DNA of 14,615 bases, from assembly GCA_027858355.1 (NCBI GenBank), contig JAQICW010000671.1, forward strand, positions 1 through 14,615. The letters are read 5' to 3'. Below are positions 1-7,508 of the stretch, piece by piece. The translations under genes and the position numbers were made by a program. The first letter of the stretch is position 1. Each line of letters begins with the position of its first letter. This DNA comes from Desulfobacula sp. GTDB lineage: Bacteria; Desulfobacterota; Desulfobacteria; Desulfobacterales; Desulfobacteraceae. The notes beneath the pieces were generated by a model, which saw only the letters and a list, made by a program, of their open reading frames with translations, was not told the DNA's origin and did no database searches.

Positions 1-777
1 CACAACATCCAGAAGTCCAACTTCATTTTCCGGATCCATGGCAGCTTCCCAACCTTTAAGTAAAGCATTGAGAAACTTTTCAACAAGATCGGGATTGTTT
101 TTCAGCATCTCTTCCGAGGTAACCACGGAATTGGCCACAAAATTCACCCCAAAATCTGCTGGATTAAAAAAATATACATCCTCTCCCTCTCTGGCCAGTT
201 TATTTTTAAGTATAACCCCTTGTGAATTCCTGTATACGGGCCATACATCGACTTTCCGCATAAAAAAGGGGGTGAAATCAAACCTGACCCCTGTGATGGT
301 GACATCTTTTTTTGTAATTCCCCCTTTTGCAAAAAGGGTGTTCATAATGGTTTCATCATTTCCGCCAAATGTAATACCGATATTGCGGCCCTTAAGATCC
401 TCAAGGGTTTTAATTTCAGGCTGATCCGTCCTGTATATCCATTGCATGGGATTCACCTGGAAAAGCTGAGCAATAACAAAGATTTTAGCCCCCTTGTCAA
501 GGGCACGGATGACCTGATCAGCAGAGGCCACACCAAAATCAGCATATCCGAGTTCCAATTCGTTAATGGCATTTTTTTCAGGGCTTCCCTCCTTGACATT
601 GACCTCCAGGCCAACATCGCTGAAATACCCTTTGGCATCAGCATAAATATCCCCTGCAACACTGGCATTAAACAGCCATTTAAGTCTGTAATTCACCTGG
701 GTTCCCTTGGCAAAAGACGGTTCTGCACACACCAGAACCAATAAAAACAAGAGAAATAAAAACAGATTTTTTCTCAT
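1..777 (-). CDS. ABC transporter periplasmic substrate-binding protein, NMT1/THI5-like (3' end beyond window)
   Basis: 259 codons are readable without a stop from ATG at 777 to the left edge, so the C-terminus (probably about 60-80 residues) is missing. Residues 1-23 form a Sec signal peptide: a basic start, a Leu/Phe-rich core, then SFA before Lys24. Cys17 lacks a proper lipobox, so a soluble periplasmic protein is more likely than a lipoprotein. The mature part has the NMT1/TauA-type pattern: LKWLFNASVAGDIYADAKGYF, then a stretch of the type ELxxGYADFGVASADQVI, then LEDLKGRNIGI. Fungal THI5 enzymes have a Cys-rich motif that is absent, which fits a binding protein. It would deliver its ligand to the permease just upstream; its ATG overlaps that gene's TGA (ATGA) and a GGAG lies ahead of it. 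Relatives bind thiamine pyrimidine precursors, riboflavin precursors, sulfonates or other small organics. The ligand cannot be told here. Confidence 0.88.
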   Translation of the reverse strand, partial: MRKNLFLFLLFLLVLVCAEPSFAKGTQVNYRLKWLFNASVAGDIYADAKGYFSDVGLEVNVKEGSPEKNAINELELGYADFGVASADQVIRALDKGAKIFVIAQLFQVNPMQWIYRTDQPEIKTLEDLKGRNIGITFGGNDETIMNTLFAKGGITKKDVTITGVRFDFTPFFMRKVDVWPVYRNSQGVILKNKLAREGEDVYFFNPADFGVNFVANSVVTSEEMLKNNPDLVEKFLNALLKGWEAAMDPENEVGLLDVV

Positions 778-1541
778 AAGACCTCTCCTCCCTTTGAAAT
801 GGACCACCTGGTTTTAATTCGTTCACCCATTGTTTCCAAAATCCCCTGATATATGGAAATAATGATACCGATCATAAATAGCGCCACCAGGATTTTAGCC
901 AGATCACTTTGATAGAGTGCAATCCTGATACTATATCCGATCCCGGCATTTGCCGCAATAAATTCCGCTACAATGGTTCCTGCCATGGCAAGGGTGGCAC
1001 TACCCGATATTACCGTTGTCAGCTTGCTCAGGTTTTCAAACGCCCTTATTTTAACCTCAAGCTGCCACCGCATCCGGCCTGTGACAATATAAAAATGTTC
1101 GATATCTGCCACGGGGGTTGCCATGATACCCAATACAGATAAAAGCAAGGGGAAATAGCAGATCATGGAGGCAATCAAAAGCCTTGGAATAAATCCATCA
1201 CCCAGAAGTATAAAAATAATAGGGGCCAGGGCAACAATAGGGTATGCCTGTATATTATAGGCAGTTACTTTAATAAAAGAACCGACCCAGGAAGATTTCC
1301 TGCCAGCAATGCCAACGGTAAAGGCCAGGATAATGGAAAGACACTGACCAAGCACGGTAACAGACATTGTGTTCATCACATCAAAAAAATATTCTTTAAA
1401 TACCTGGCCTGCTGTTTCAAGGATAAGGGGAACACCCGGGATCACATAATCAGACAGGGATAAACCCATCTTGATCATCAATAAAAAGGAGATCCCTATT
1501 ATATATACGATTAAAAACTGGTAAATTCGTCTAAAAAGCAT
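774..1541 (-). CDS. ABC transporter permease, TauC/SsuC/ThiX type
   Basis: 255 residues, typical length for the inner-membrane permease of NMT1/TauA-type importers. About six hydrophobic segments are visible, at roughly residues 8-26, 58-80, 98-115, 119-140, 180-200 and 215-233. The cytoplasmic coupling loop that docks on the ATPase lies near residues 165-200 (AFENLSKL ... AEFIAANAGIGYSI). The stretch LAPIIFILLGDGFIPRLLIA matches the usual third to fourth transmembrane region of this family. The ATG at 1541 has GGAG seven bases upstream, and that site lies inside the end of the ATPase gene, so the two genes overlap by 11 bases. The 3' end overlaps the binding-protein start by ATGA. The tight overlaps point to one translationally coupled operon and to a dedicated permease for its neighbours. 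Confidence 0.88.
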   Translation of the reverse strand: MLFRRIYQFLIVYIIGISFLLMIKMGLSLSDYVIPGVPLILETAGQVFKEYFFDVMNTMSVTVLGQCLSIILAFTVGIAGRKSSWVGSFIKVTAYNIQAYPIVALAPIIFILLGDGFIPRLLIASMICYFPLLLSVLGIMATPVADIEHFYIVTGRMRWQLEVKIRAFENLSKLTTVISGSATLAMAGTIVAEFIAANAGIGYSIRIALYQSDLAKILVALFMIGIIISIYQGILETMGERIKTRWSISKGGEVL

Positions 1542-2222
1542 TCATAATCTCCAGCATTGTGACATCCAGTTCTTTTTTATCCAGAAGATAACCCTTTTTG
1601 CAATCCTGCCCGTCTATCACAAAGGAATCTTTCTTTTCCGAGGATTTCCCAAAAACAAGTATCTGGCTGCAAAATTTTGATACCTCCATGAGATTGTGGG
1701 AAATATATAAAAACATCTTGTCGGAAAACAATTCTTTGATAGCAAGGATTATGGCCTCCCTTAGCTTCTCATCGACATTGGCAAGACTTTCATCCAGAAT
1801 TAAAAGATCAAAATCCTGCACAAGATAACGGATAAGATTCATCCTGTTCTGCTGGCCCATGGAAAGCTTAGAAAACCGTGAGCCCAGCACATCATTTAAT
1901 TCAAAAATCTCTATTAATTGTTCTTTTAACGATTGTTTTTCAGGTGAGGTCACTTTGTTCAGATGGTTTCCAGTACTGGACCACCCGGGAAGCCTTTCCA
2001 GGTTATAGGAGTAAAGGATGGTATCCATATTCTCCGTGACGATATCTTTTGCACCCCGGAACTTTGAGTTGGCAATAAGTTTTGCAAGAGATGTTTTCCC
2101 AACTCCTGACGGGCCGAACAAGGCTTTGAATCCCGGGTTTTGTATGGAAAAGGAAAGGTTATTAATAACGGCAATCCTACTGCCCGGATATGTGAATTCA
2201 GACTATTACATTCAAGACGCAT
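1531..2222 (-). pseudogene. ABC transporter ATP-binding protein with apparent one-base frameshift near the 5' end
   Basis: The body of the protein is intact: Walker A GPSGVGKTS, signature LSMGQQ (a variant of LSGGQ), Walker B DLLILDES, D-loop SLANVDE and H-loop SHN. Reading back from Walker A, the frame continues sensibly (EFTYPGSRIAVINNL) and then meets TAG at 2205-2203. A good start, ATG at 2222 with GGAG six bases upstream, begins MRLECNSLN in another frame. Restoring one T in the run at 2194-2198 joins them as MRLECNSLNFTYPGSR and gives a normal 230-residue ATPase. The gene is thus either recently inactivated or carries a sequencing error. The only in-frame start after the stop that is not exotic is TTG at 2121, directly before Walker A, which would remove the first strands and is unlikely to give an active protein. 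The usual Q-loop Gln also appears replaced (YSYNLERLPGW). It energises the permease encoded downstream. Confidence 0.82.
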
Positions 2223-2394
2223 GCATGACTCCAAGATATTATCCTATGAAAATCAATCTACACTTACAGATCTTTTCCTTAAAAATCAATATCCAGACAC
2301 ATTAATTATGATATATAGATCTGTACTAAAACTGATTAACTTGATAAAGAATCAGGCAGATATTGATTTCAATTTAGATATTTTAGGTGCTCAA
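2223..2394. other. Divergent intergenic region between the ABC operon and the EamA gene
   Basis: 172 AT-rich bases between two genes that read away from each other, so it must hold promoters for both. On the minus strand, GATAAT/TAATAT just ahead of the ATPase ribosome binding site could be a -10 box, but no good -35 match was found at the right distance. TPP or FMN riboswitch landmarks were looked for and not seen. Confidence 0.4.
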
Positions 2395-3240
2395 ATGTCC
2401 CTCACTGTAATGTTAATTGTTTTACTTGCAGCAACACTGCATGCATCATGGAACTTCCTGATTAAACAAAAAGCGGATAAACACATAAGCATGACCGCAG
2501 TGGTTTTGGGCCACATTCCTTTAGCCCTGGTCGCACTTATATTCTCGCCGTTTCCAAAATTTGAATCATTGCCTTACTTAATCATTGGAGCATTGTTACA
2601 TACTGGTTATCAATTATTTCTTTTATATTCGTATCGTATTGGTGATTTAAGCCAGGTGTATCCTTTGGCTCGTGGTGTAGCTCCTTTAATTGTAACTGGT
2701 ATCTCAGTTACGTTTCTGGGAGTTAATCTTGACCAGATAGAGCTTTTAGCAATAATCATAATTGGTACGGGGATTATGAGTTTAACCCTGGTTCGACGAA
2801 GTGACGGTTTAAGAAATAATCGTGCTGCGTTGCTATCAATTGCAACTGGAGGATTTATTGCTGCTTATTCTCTGGTGGACGGTATGGGTGCTCGTGTAGC
2901 CACTACTGCACTTGGGTTTTACGGGAGCCTGTCACTTTTAAATGCTCTGTTTTTTGCCATAACAATAAAAATTATACGTCCAGGTATTATTAAAAACATG
3001 ATTTTTAATAATTATAAATTGGCGTTGACTGGGGGTTGTGCTTCATTTACAGCATATGCACTGGTAATTTGGGCTTTTACAATGGCCCCTATTGCAATGG
3101 TTACAGCGTTGAGAGAGACAAGTATCATATTTGCCCTTCTATTGGGCATCTTTGTACTCAAGGAACGACTTGATTTTATAAAAATAATCGCATCACTGGT
3201 TACAATTCTTGGTGTCGGATTATTGCGTATTAATAGCTGA
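2395..3240 (+). CDS. DMT superfamily (EamA domain) inner-membrane transporter
   Basis: 281 residues, almost entirely hydrophobic, with about ten transmembrane segments arranged as two EamA repeats (about residues 5-138 and 150-279). The first half contains GDLSQVYPLARGVAPL, typical of repeat one. The second half ends with the characteristic TALRETSIIFALLLGIFVLKERL. Such proteins export or take up amino acids, purines or other small metabolites; the substrate is not visible. The ATG at 2395 is preceded by AGGTG six bases upstream. The frame stays open back to 2140, but those extra 85 codons are polar, unlike the family, and overlap the opposite-strand ATPase, so the longer start was rejected. 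ATG at 2410 is an alternative. It is divergent from the ABC operon and followed after 12 bases by an MFS gene, so the two are probably cotranscribed. Confidence 0.87.
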   Translation: MSLTVMLIVLLAATLHASWNFLIKQKADKHISMTAVVLGHIPLALVALIFSPFPKFESLPYLIIGALLHTGYQLFLLYSYRIGDLSQVYPLARGVAPLIVTGISVTFLGVNLDQIELLAIIIIGTGIMSLTLVRRSDGLRNNRAALLSIATGGFIAAYSLVDGMGARVATTALGFYGSLSLLNALFFAITIKIIRPGIIKNMIFNNYKLALTGGCASFTAYALVIWAFTMAPIAMVTALRETSIIFALLLGIFVLKERLDFIKIIASLVTILGVGLLRINS

Positions 3241-3252
3241 AAATGGTTTAAA

Positions 3253-4455
3253 ATGAAAAATAAAATCCATAATAACTCAGAGAATCATGGCGATGACACA
3301 CTCCAATCACAACTTGGGCCTCTGTTTTTCCTGACATCAATTTTTTTCCTGAATTTTACCATCCGGATAATTCTTTCACCTTTACTGCCTACCATATTAG
3401 CCGACATGAACCTGACTCACGACCAGGCAGGCTCTTTTTTCTTAATATCTGCATCCGGATATTTTATCTCATTATTATGCTCAGGATTTGTCTCCTCACG
3501 AATTAAACATAAAAAAACAATTGTTTTTTCGGCGGTAGCAACCGGCATTGCATTTTTAGTTACCGGTCTAAGCCAGAGTCTATTGAGTATGCGCATAGGA
3601 TTATTTGTTGTCGGCATGACATCAGCATTGTATCTTCCTTCAGGAATAGCCATGCTGACATCTTCAATCAGCAGCCGGAATTGGGGGAAAGCAATCGGCA
3701 TACATGAATTGGCCCCTAACTTAAGTTTTCTACTGGCCCCGATGATCTGTGAAGGTTTGCTGCTGTGGCTCTCATGGAGAAGCGTTCTTGTTGTTATCGG
3801 AGGAACTTCCATTTTATTTGGCATTGCCTTTTTTAAGTTTTCTACTATAAAGGATTTTCCTGGAGAATCACCTGTGCTGAAATCGTTTTTACCCCTCATC
3901 GCTACTCCCTCTTTCTGGATGATGATAGTATTGTTCAGCTTAGGGGTAACCGGGGGCCTGGGGGTTTATTCCATGCTGCCATTATATCTTGTTAACGAGC
4001 ATGGCATGCTTCAGTCCCAGGCAAATACATTGATTACACTGTCCAGGATTTTAACTTTGCCAATGGCACTATTGGTCGGATGGCTATCAGATCATTTTGG
4101 TCTGAAACCGACACTGTCATTTGTACTGTTCCTTACAGGCATCTCAACTCTTTTAATCGGTGTGGCAGAAGGTAGCCTCATACAAATTATTATATTTTGC
4201 CAGCCTTTGTTTGCTGTCTGTTTTTTCCCTCCTGCTTTTGCCGCTTTATCACATATCGGTTCTAAAGAAACCCGCAATATTGCCGTCTCTTTTACAATAC
4301 CCATCGCTTTTCTGATAGGTGGGGGAGTGATTCCAAATGTAATTGGATTTTTAGGAGAAAAAGGATTTTTCTCCATGGGTTTTATCGTTTCGGGCGGGTT
4401 AATTCTTTCAGGTACTATTATTCCATTATTCCTTAAACTTCAGAAAAATAAATAA
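3253..4455 (+). CDS. MFS transporter
   Basis: 400 residues with about twelve hydrophobic segments, normal for the major facilitator superfamily. The loop between segments 2 and 3 carries GFVSSRIKHKKTI, a weakened motif A. The equivalent loop in the second half is GWLSDHFGLKP, a better match. Segment 4 is followed by GKAIGIHELAPNLSFLLAP, a pattern seen around segment 5 in several drug or metabolite exporters. The polar N-terminal tail of about 22 residues precedes the first membrane segment. The start at 3253 lies 12 bases after the EamA stop and has no clear Shine-Dalgarno sequence, so translation may depend on reinitiation from the upstream gene. Two unrelated secondary carriers in one short unit suggests coordinated export or exchange of small molecules. 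The substrate is unknown. Confidence 0.88.
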   Translation: MKNKIHNNSENHGDDTLQSQLGPLFFLTSIFFLNFTIRIILSPLLPTILADMNLTHDQAGSFFLISASGYFISLLCSGFVSSRIKHKKTIVFSAVATGIAFLVTGLSQSLLSMRIGLFVVGMTSALYLPSGIAMLTSSISSRNWGKAIGIHELAPNLSFLLAPMICEGLLLWLSWRSVLVVIGGTSILFGIAFFKFSTIKDFPGESPVLKSFLPLIATPSFWMMIVLFSLGVTGGLGVYSMLPLYLVNEHGMLQSQANTLITLSRILTLPMALLVGWLSDHFGLKPTLSFVLFLTGISTLLIGVAEGSLIQIIIFCQPLFAVCFFPPAFAALSHIGSKETRNIAVSFTIPIAFLIGGGVIPNVIGFLGEKGFFSMGFIVSGGLILSGTIIPLFLKLQKNK

Positions 4456-4470
4456 GGGCGAATGAAAAAA

Positions 4471-4487
4471 TGGGGACAGAATCATTT
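4471..4487 (+). repeat. TGGGGACAGA-type motif, possible mobile-element border remnant
   Basis: The string TGGGGACAGAATCATTT follows the MFS stop and precedes the broken gene. From memory, TGGGGACAG(A) followed by an AT-rich stretch recurs beside REP-associated tyrosine transposases and similar small elements. Only one copy was noticed in this window and no transposase is present, so this is a resemblance only. Confidence 0.2.
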
Positions 4488-4508
4488 AGATCAGTTTATA
4501 GTTAAGAA

Positions 4509-5065
4509 ATGAAAAAATATATTGGATGGATTATCGTTGGTACGTTTGTTTTGTACCTCTTGAGTATTCTTGCTCCCTTTATGCTGGCCGTGCCCACATT
4601 ACTTGCGTGGCTTGTGCCGCTTCTGATGTGGCGCAACCTTGGTAAGGGCGCCTGCAACCAGGCGGCACTGCTCATCATAATCGGGTGTTGCACTCACCTA
4701 TGCCCCTGGAATGTCGTGGCAAAAAACGTTAGCTGTTCAGCCTCGAAGGCTCAGCATTTACTCCAGTGTTATTTTCTGTAGTCCTGGAATTGATGATAGC
4801 CATTGGAATTATGGGTGTGCACCCGGTTGTCAGCATCTCAATCGTCAGTCCCTTGCTCCTACCCCTAAATCTGGATCATTCTCAACTGGGCTTTCTGTTT
4901 CTTAGCAGTTGGGCTATATCAACGGCGTGCAGCCCATTGTCAGGGGTTGGATTGGCTTTGGTGAGCCGATACCAGGCATCACCTCGAGGAATAATCCAAA
5001 GCAATTGGCATTATGCCGTTGCGATGTGGGCAATTGTCTCCGTGGTGAATACTCTTTTCTTTTAA
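4509..5065 (+). pseudogene. Broken polytopic membrane protein gene (pieces in three frames)
   Basis: The region reads as one membrane protein split over three frames. From ATG 4509 it gives MKKYIGWIIVGTFVLYLLSI, two or three membrane segments and then LLIIIG. At about 4684 the sense continues one frame over as GVALTYAPGMSWQKTLAVQ. From about 4739 a third frame gives SLEGSAFTPVLFSVV and a long hydrophobic C-terminus containing GIMGVHPVVSISIVSPLLL and ending in NTLFF at TAA 5065. Each frame change coincides with loss of hydrophobic sense in the previous frame. The sum is only about 180 residues, so a central part also seems deleted near 4735, because transporter-like proteins of this kind are usually over 350 residues. 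It has no convincing ribosome binding site. The family is not recognised; the C-terminus looks like an ion- or anion-transporter half. Confidence 0.6.
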
Positions 5066-5071
5066 GATTGC

Positions 5072-5096
5072 GGTGATCCGGTTTGAATAGATCATC
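5072..5096 (+). terminator. Weak hairpin between convergent genes
   Basis: GGTGATC (5072-5078) can pair with GATCATC (5090-5096) on the plus-strand transcript, seven pairs with one G-U, around an 11-base loop. It sits between the plus-strand broken gene and the 3' end of the minus-strand terB-like gene, where a terminator is expected. No T-run follows, so an intrinsic terminator is only a possibility. Confidence 0.25.
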
Positions 5097-5108
5097 ACAG
5101 TAAATATT

Positions 5109-5564
5109 TCATGAAAGCTGTTTTCTTGCCCGCAGTTTGGCGTCGATCAACTCGCTATGGCTTAAGCCAAGAAGGTTTGCAAGTTTGTGGGCAAAATGGT
5201 CCTCATGCGCTTCAAGGTGATCGTCCAGCAAAATGATACGCCAGACAGATTCCATTATGTCGATCTTTTGCTTTTCGGAAAAATTTTCGTTTATAAATTG
5301 AGTATAGCGAAAAAGGTCCACATACTCTCTGTGTTCTTTATCCCTGTCAGCGAGCAGGGTATCAATTTCCTGCCTGGACATCCCAAAATTTGTCACAAGT
5401 GTTGTAACAAGATGCTCTTTTTCTTCTCCACTGCACTCACCATCTGCATAGGCTGCCTCAAGCAGCAGTACTGTCAACACCAAATGGGCGTTTAGAATAT
5501 CCTGGTCTGTAGTCTGCGCTTTGCCATTGTCGCTGCCAATAATTTTTTTTATTAAATCAAACAT
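5109..5564 (-). CDS. TerB-like (tellurite resistance TerB / DjlA N-terminal domain family) cytoplasmic protein
   Basis: 151 residues from ATG 5564, close to the usual TerB length. It is all-helical in appearance with no signal peptide. Two acidic motifs sit at equivalent places in two half-repeats: AAYADGECSGEE in the first and LLDDHLEAHED in the second. They match the metal-binding acidic sites of the TerB fold. The reading frame is open back to 5651 (TTG), but MFDLIKKIIG is the usual family N-terminus and an AGGA precedes it closely, so 5564 was chosen; spacing is tight (two bases), so ATG at 5597 is an alternative. Despite the name, tellurite resistance is not implied. Single TerB-like proteins of this type are widespread and poorly characterised. 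It ends the long minus-strand run, about 90 bases after the aminotransferase stop, and may be cotranscribed with it. Confidence 0.8.
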   Translation of the reverse strand: MFDLIKKIIGSDNGKAQTTDQDILNAHLVLTVLLLEAAYADGECSGEEKEHLVTTLVTNFGMSRQEIDTLLADRDKEHREYVDLFRYTQFINENFSEKQKIDIMESVWRIILLDDHLEAHEDHFAHKLANLLGLSHSELIDAKLRARKQLS

Positions 5565-5655
5565 CTTCCTGTGATATCCTTTTTTTATCCTGAACATAGC
5601 CAGAGTGTAATTGACAAATTTTTTCCTGCCACTATAAGGCGATAGAAACAACGGG

Positions 5656-6804
5656 TCAAGATAAGTTTTTTGAAATCACTTTCCCCAGCCGGCGGGCACC
5701 TTCTGCCAGAACTTTTTCATCATAAAAGGCAAAGGAAAGGCGCATGTAATTCTTTAATCCTTTTTTGTGTGAAAACAAGGCTCCCGGATGAAAATCCACA
5801 TTCTGTTTTCGGGCTTCTTGCCTGAAGGATTTGGTATCAATATTATCTGGTAACCTCACCCAGATAAAATATCCGCCCGTGGGAACCTTAAACACGGCCT
5901 GATCCGGCAGGTGAATGCGCAATTGATCGCAGAAAATTTTAATCCTTTGGCGGTAGACTTTTTTGAGGCGTTGGATATGGTTCTTTAAAAACCCGAGGCA
6001 AATGGCTGAATTTACAATTTCAGACGTAAAGGGATTAAAACCGCCGCCACTGTCTAAAAGACCGGACTTTGCCATTTTTTTAATTAAATCAGGGCTTGTA
6101 TGCATCCATCCCAGTCTTAAGCCCGGTGCCAGGATCTTTGAAAATGATCCCAGACTGATCAAGGGGCATCTGTCTATCCAGTTTCCCATGGGAGGGGGCG
6201 GATCATCCGTATAATTGAGAAAATGGTAGACCTCGTCCGCCACCACCAGCAAATTCTTTTGTGCACAGATTTTAACCAGGTCCTGCCGCCGTTTGTAAGA
6301 CAAGGTAACACTGGCAGGATTATGATAAGTGGGAATAACGTACAGAAAGGAAGGCTTCAGGGTTTCAAGCTTTTTTTTGAGGATATCTGTTACTATCCCG
6401 TTATCATCCACAGGGATACTCACCAGATTGAGCTTGTGATCGGCAAATATCCTCAGGGCCAGAAAATAACTGGGCTCCTCCACCAGCACTGTATCTCCAG
6501 GACTGGTAAACAATGTGCAGATAAAATCCAGAGCTTGAGAGTTTCCATTGGTTATCAACAACTGTCCCGGATTAACTGGATTTGGATATTGGCCGGTTAA
6601 AAAATCAGCCAGAGTTTGCCTGAAGTTAGCATTGCCCCTTTCTTCTCCATAGGCAAGAAAAAAACTATTTTCTTTTGACAAGCAATGACCAGCGGCTTTT
6701 TCCAACTCTTTTATGGGGAGCAAATGGTTGCTCGGCTGCCCCAGTCCCAGGTGGATCATGTTTGGGGGAAGATCAACCTGTGGGAGGGTCTGGTTAATAT
6801 CCAC
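5656..6804 (-). CDS. PLP-dependent aminotransferase, class I/II fold (LysN/2-aminoadipate or MocR-domain type)
   Basis: 382 residues, full length for fold-type I aminotransferases. Visible landmarks are ITNGNSQALD (cofactor phosphate loop, near 84-93), VEEPSYF (near 108-114), PTYHNP with Asn162, VADEVY with Asp190 (pairs with the pyridine nitrogen), SLGSFSKILAPGLRLGW with Lys223 as the Schiff-base lysine and Arg230, and YMRLSF with Arg355, which normally holds the substrate carboxylate. The pattern is that of 2-aminoadipate/kynurenine-type aminotransferases and of the aminotransferase half of MocR regulators; no DNA-binding domain is attached. The GTG start at 6804 has GGAG seven bases upstream. 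It follows the M23-like gene after 28 bases, so it likely acts on a product or precursor of the KamA-like step, transferring an amino group to or from a 2-oxo acid. The exact substrate is not predictable. Confidence 0.88.
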   Translation of the reverse strand: MDINQTLPQVDLPPNMIHLGLGQPSNHLLPIKELEKAAGHCLSKENSFFLAYGEERGNANFRQTLADFLTGQYPNPVNPGQLLITNGNSQALDFICTLFTSPGDTVLVEEPSYFLALRIFADHKLNLVSIPVDDNGIVTDILKKKLETLKPSFLYVIPTYHNPASVTLSYKRRQDLVKICAQKNLLVVADEVYHFLNYTDDPPPPMGNWIDRCPLISLGSFSKILAPGLRLGWMHTSPDLIKKMAKSGLLDSGGGFNPFTSEIVNSAICLGFLKNHIQRLKKVYRQRIKIFCDQLRIHLPDQAVFKVPTGGYFIWVRLPDNIDTKSFRQEARKQNVDFHPGALFSHKKGLKNYMRLSFAFYDEKVLAEGARRLGKVISKNLS

Positions 6805-6832
6805 GGCATTTCTCCATTTACAGGTTACCCGA

Positions 6833-7498
6833 TCAGATTTTGAACAGGGACAAGGGCGACGGGCATAAGGAATCCATTATAGCCAGGTCTTTGGCTGCAC
6901 AATATCCTTTGGAAAGATATCCCTGATCAAGTCCTTTCCGGGTAATAACCTGAAGATGGGTATGGTAAAACCAATTCCCGTTTTCATGAAAATCCCCGAT
7001 ATAGGCAAAGGAGTCTCCCGCCTTGAAAAGAGTACCGACAGCAGGAAGCCTCTCCCTGTTTAAATGGCCATAAAAGCTGTAAAAAGTATCAAAAAAGGGG
7101 CTTTCATGCATTAAAAGGACATGACCCCCATAATTTCCTTCACCTTCTTCATATCCACTTTCCTTGACCCTGGCATCCAAAGGAGCGTGCAAGGGTGTGG
7201 CCAAAGGAACAATAATATCAAGCCCCAGATGGTAGAACCGTTGTTCTTCAACCATCTGGGGGCATTGTGACAATACAATCTCACGATTTTCAAGATAGGA
7301 TGAAACACCCCAAGTGTACCTGTCTTTCATATCATCATCCAGAAATTTCTGAAACCCTTTCTGATCCCTGACATCAATGGTATCAAAAAGAGTCGAATCA
7401 ACCGACATGTCCACTTCCAGGGGATCACCTGTCAAATTATTAAAGATGGGCTGGATATCAATATTTTGACTGTATGCTATATAGGGGTAATTCATCAT
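6833..7498 (-). CDS. Cytoplasmic M23-family (LytM-like) metallopeptidase-domain protein
   Basis: 221 residues. The C-terminal part, about residues 85-190, is an M23/LytM domain with its zinc and catalytic residues in place: HLGLD (His90, Asp94), YGHL (His145) and HTHLQV (His179, His181). The sequence between, TPLHAPLDARV followed by GGHVLLMH, is the expected beta-barrel core. Most M23 proteins cut peptidoglycan peptides outside the cytoplasm, but no signal peptide or membrane segment is visible: the N-terminus is MMNYPYIAYSQNIDIQP. An 80-residue N-terminal region of unknown function precedes the domain. It lies 10 bases after the kamA-like stop and 28 before the aminotransferase, clearly in that operon. 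Similar domains are, as I recall, fused between a kinase and a class III aminotransferase in some bacterial amine-catabolism proteins, which suggests a metabolic rather than a cell-wall role. The reaction is unknown. Confidence 0.8.
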   Translation of the reverse strand: MMNYPYIAYSQNIDIQPIFNNLTGDPLEVDMSVDSTLFDTIDVRDQKGFQKFLDDDMKDRYTWGVSSYLENREIVLSQCPQMVEEQRFYHLGLDIIVPLATPLHAPLDARVKESGYEEGEGNYGGHVLLMHESPFFDTFYSFYGHLNRERLPAVGTLFKAGDSFAYIGDFHENGNWFYHTHLQVITRKGLDQGYLSKGYCAAKDLAIMDSLCPSPLSLFKI

Positions 7499-7508
7499 TT
7501 TGTTTTAC

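Noticed and set aside
38..744. Two plus-strand open frames opposite the binding protein
   Set aside because: The opposite strand gives a clear signal peptide and an NMT1-like sequence throughout; these frames are its antisense shadow.
1959..2234. A 91-codon minus-strand frame overlapping the ATPase gene
   Set aside because: Only its first few codons (from ATG 2222) make sense, as the true N-terminus of the ATPase; the rest is an out-of-frame reading of the Walker A region.
2140..2394. An 85-codon in-frame extension of the EamA gene
   Set aside because: It is polar, unlike the family N-terminus, overlaps the opposite-strand ATPase 5' end, and a ribosome binding site precedes ATG 2395.
2223..2394. 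A thiamine (TPP) riboswitch ahead of the NMT1-type importer
   Set aside because: The region was read for the conserved TPP elements and none were seen, so the thiamine-precursor assignment is left open.
3417..3899. A 160-codon minus-strand frame inside the MFS gene
   Set aside because: The plus strand encodes a coherent twelve-segment transporter; the antisense product has no recognisable features.
5109..5564. Tellurite resistance function for the TerB-like gene
   Set aside because: No other ter genes are nearby; the family name alone does not support the function.
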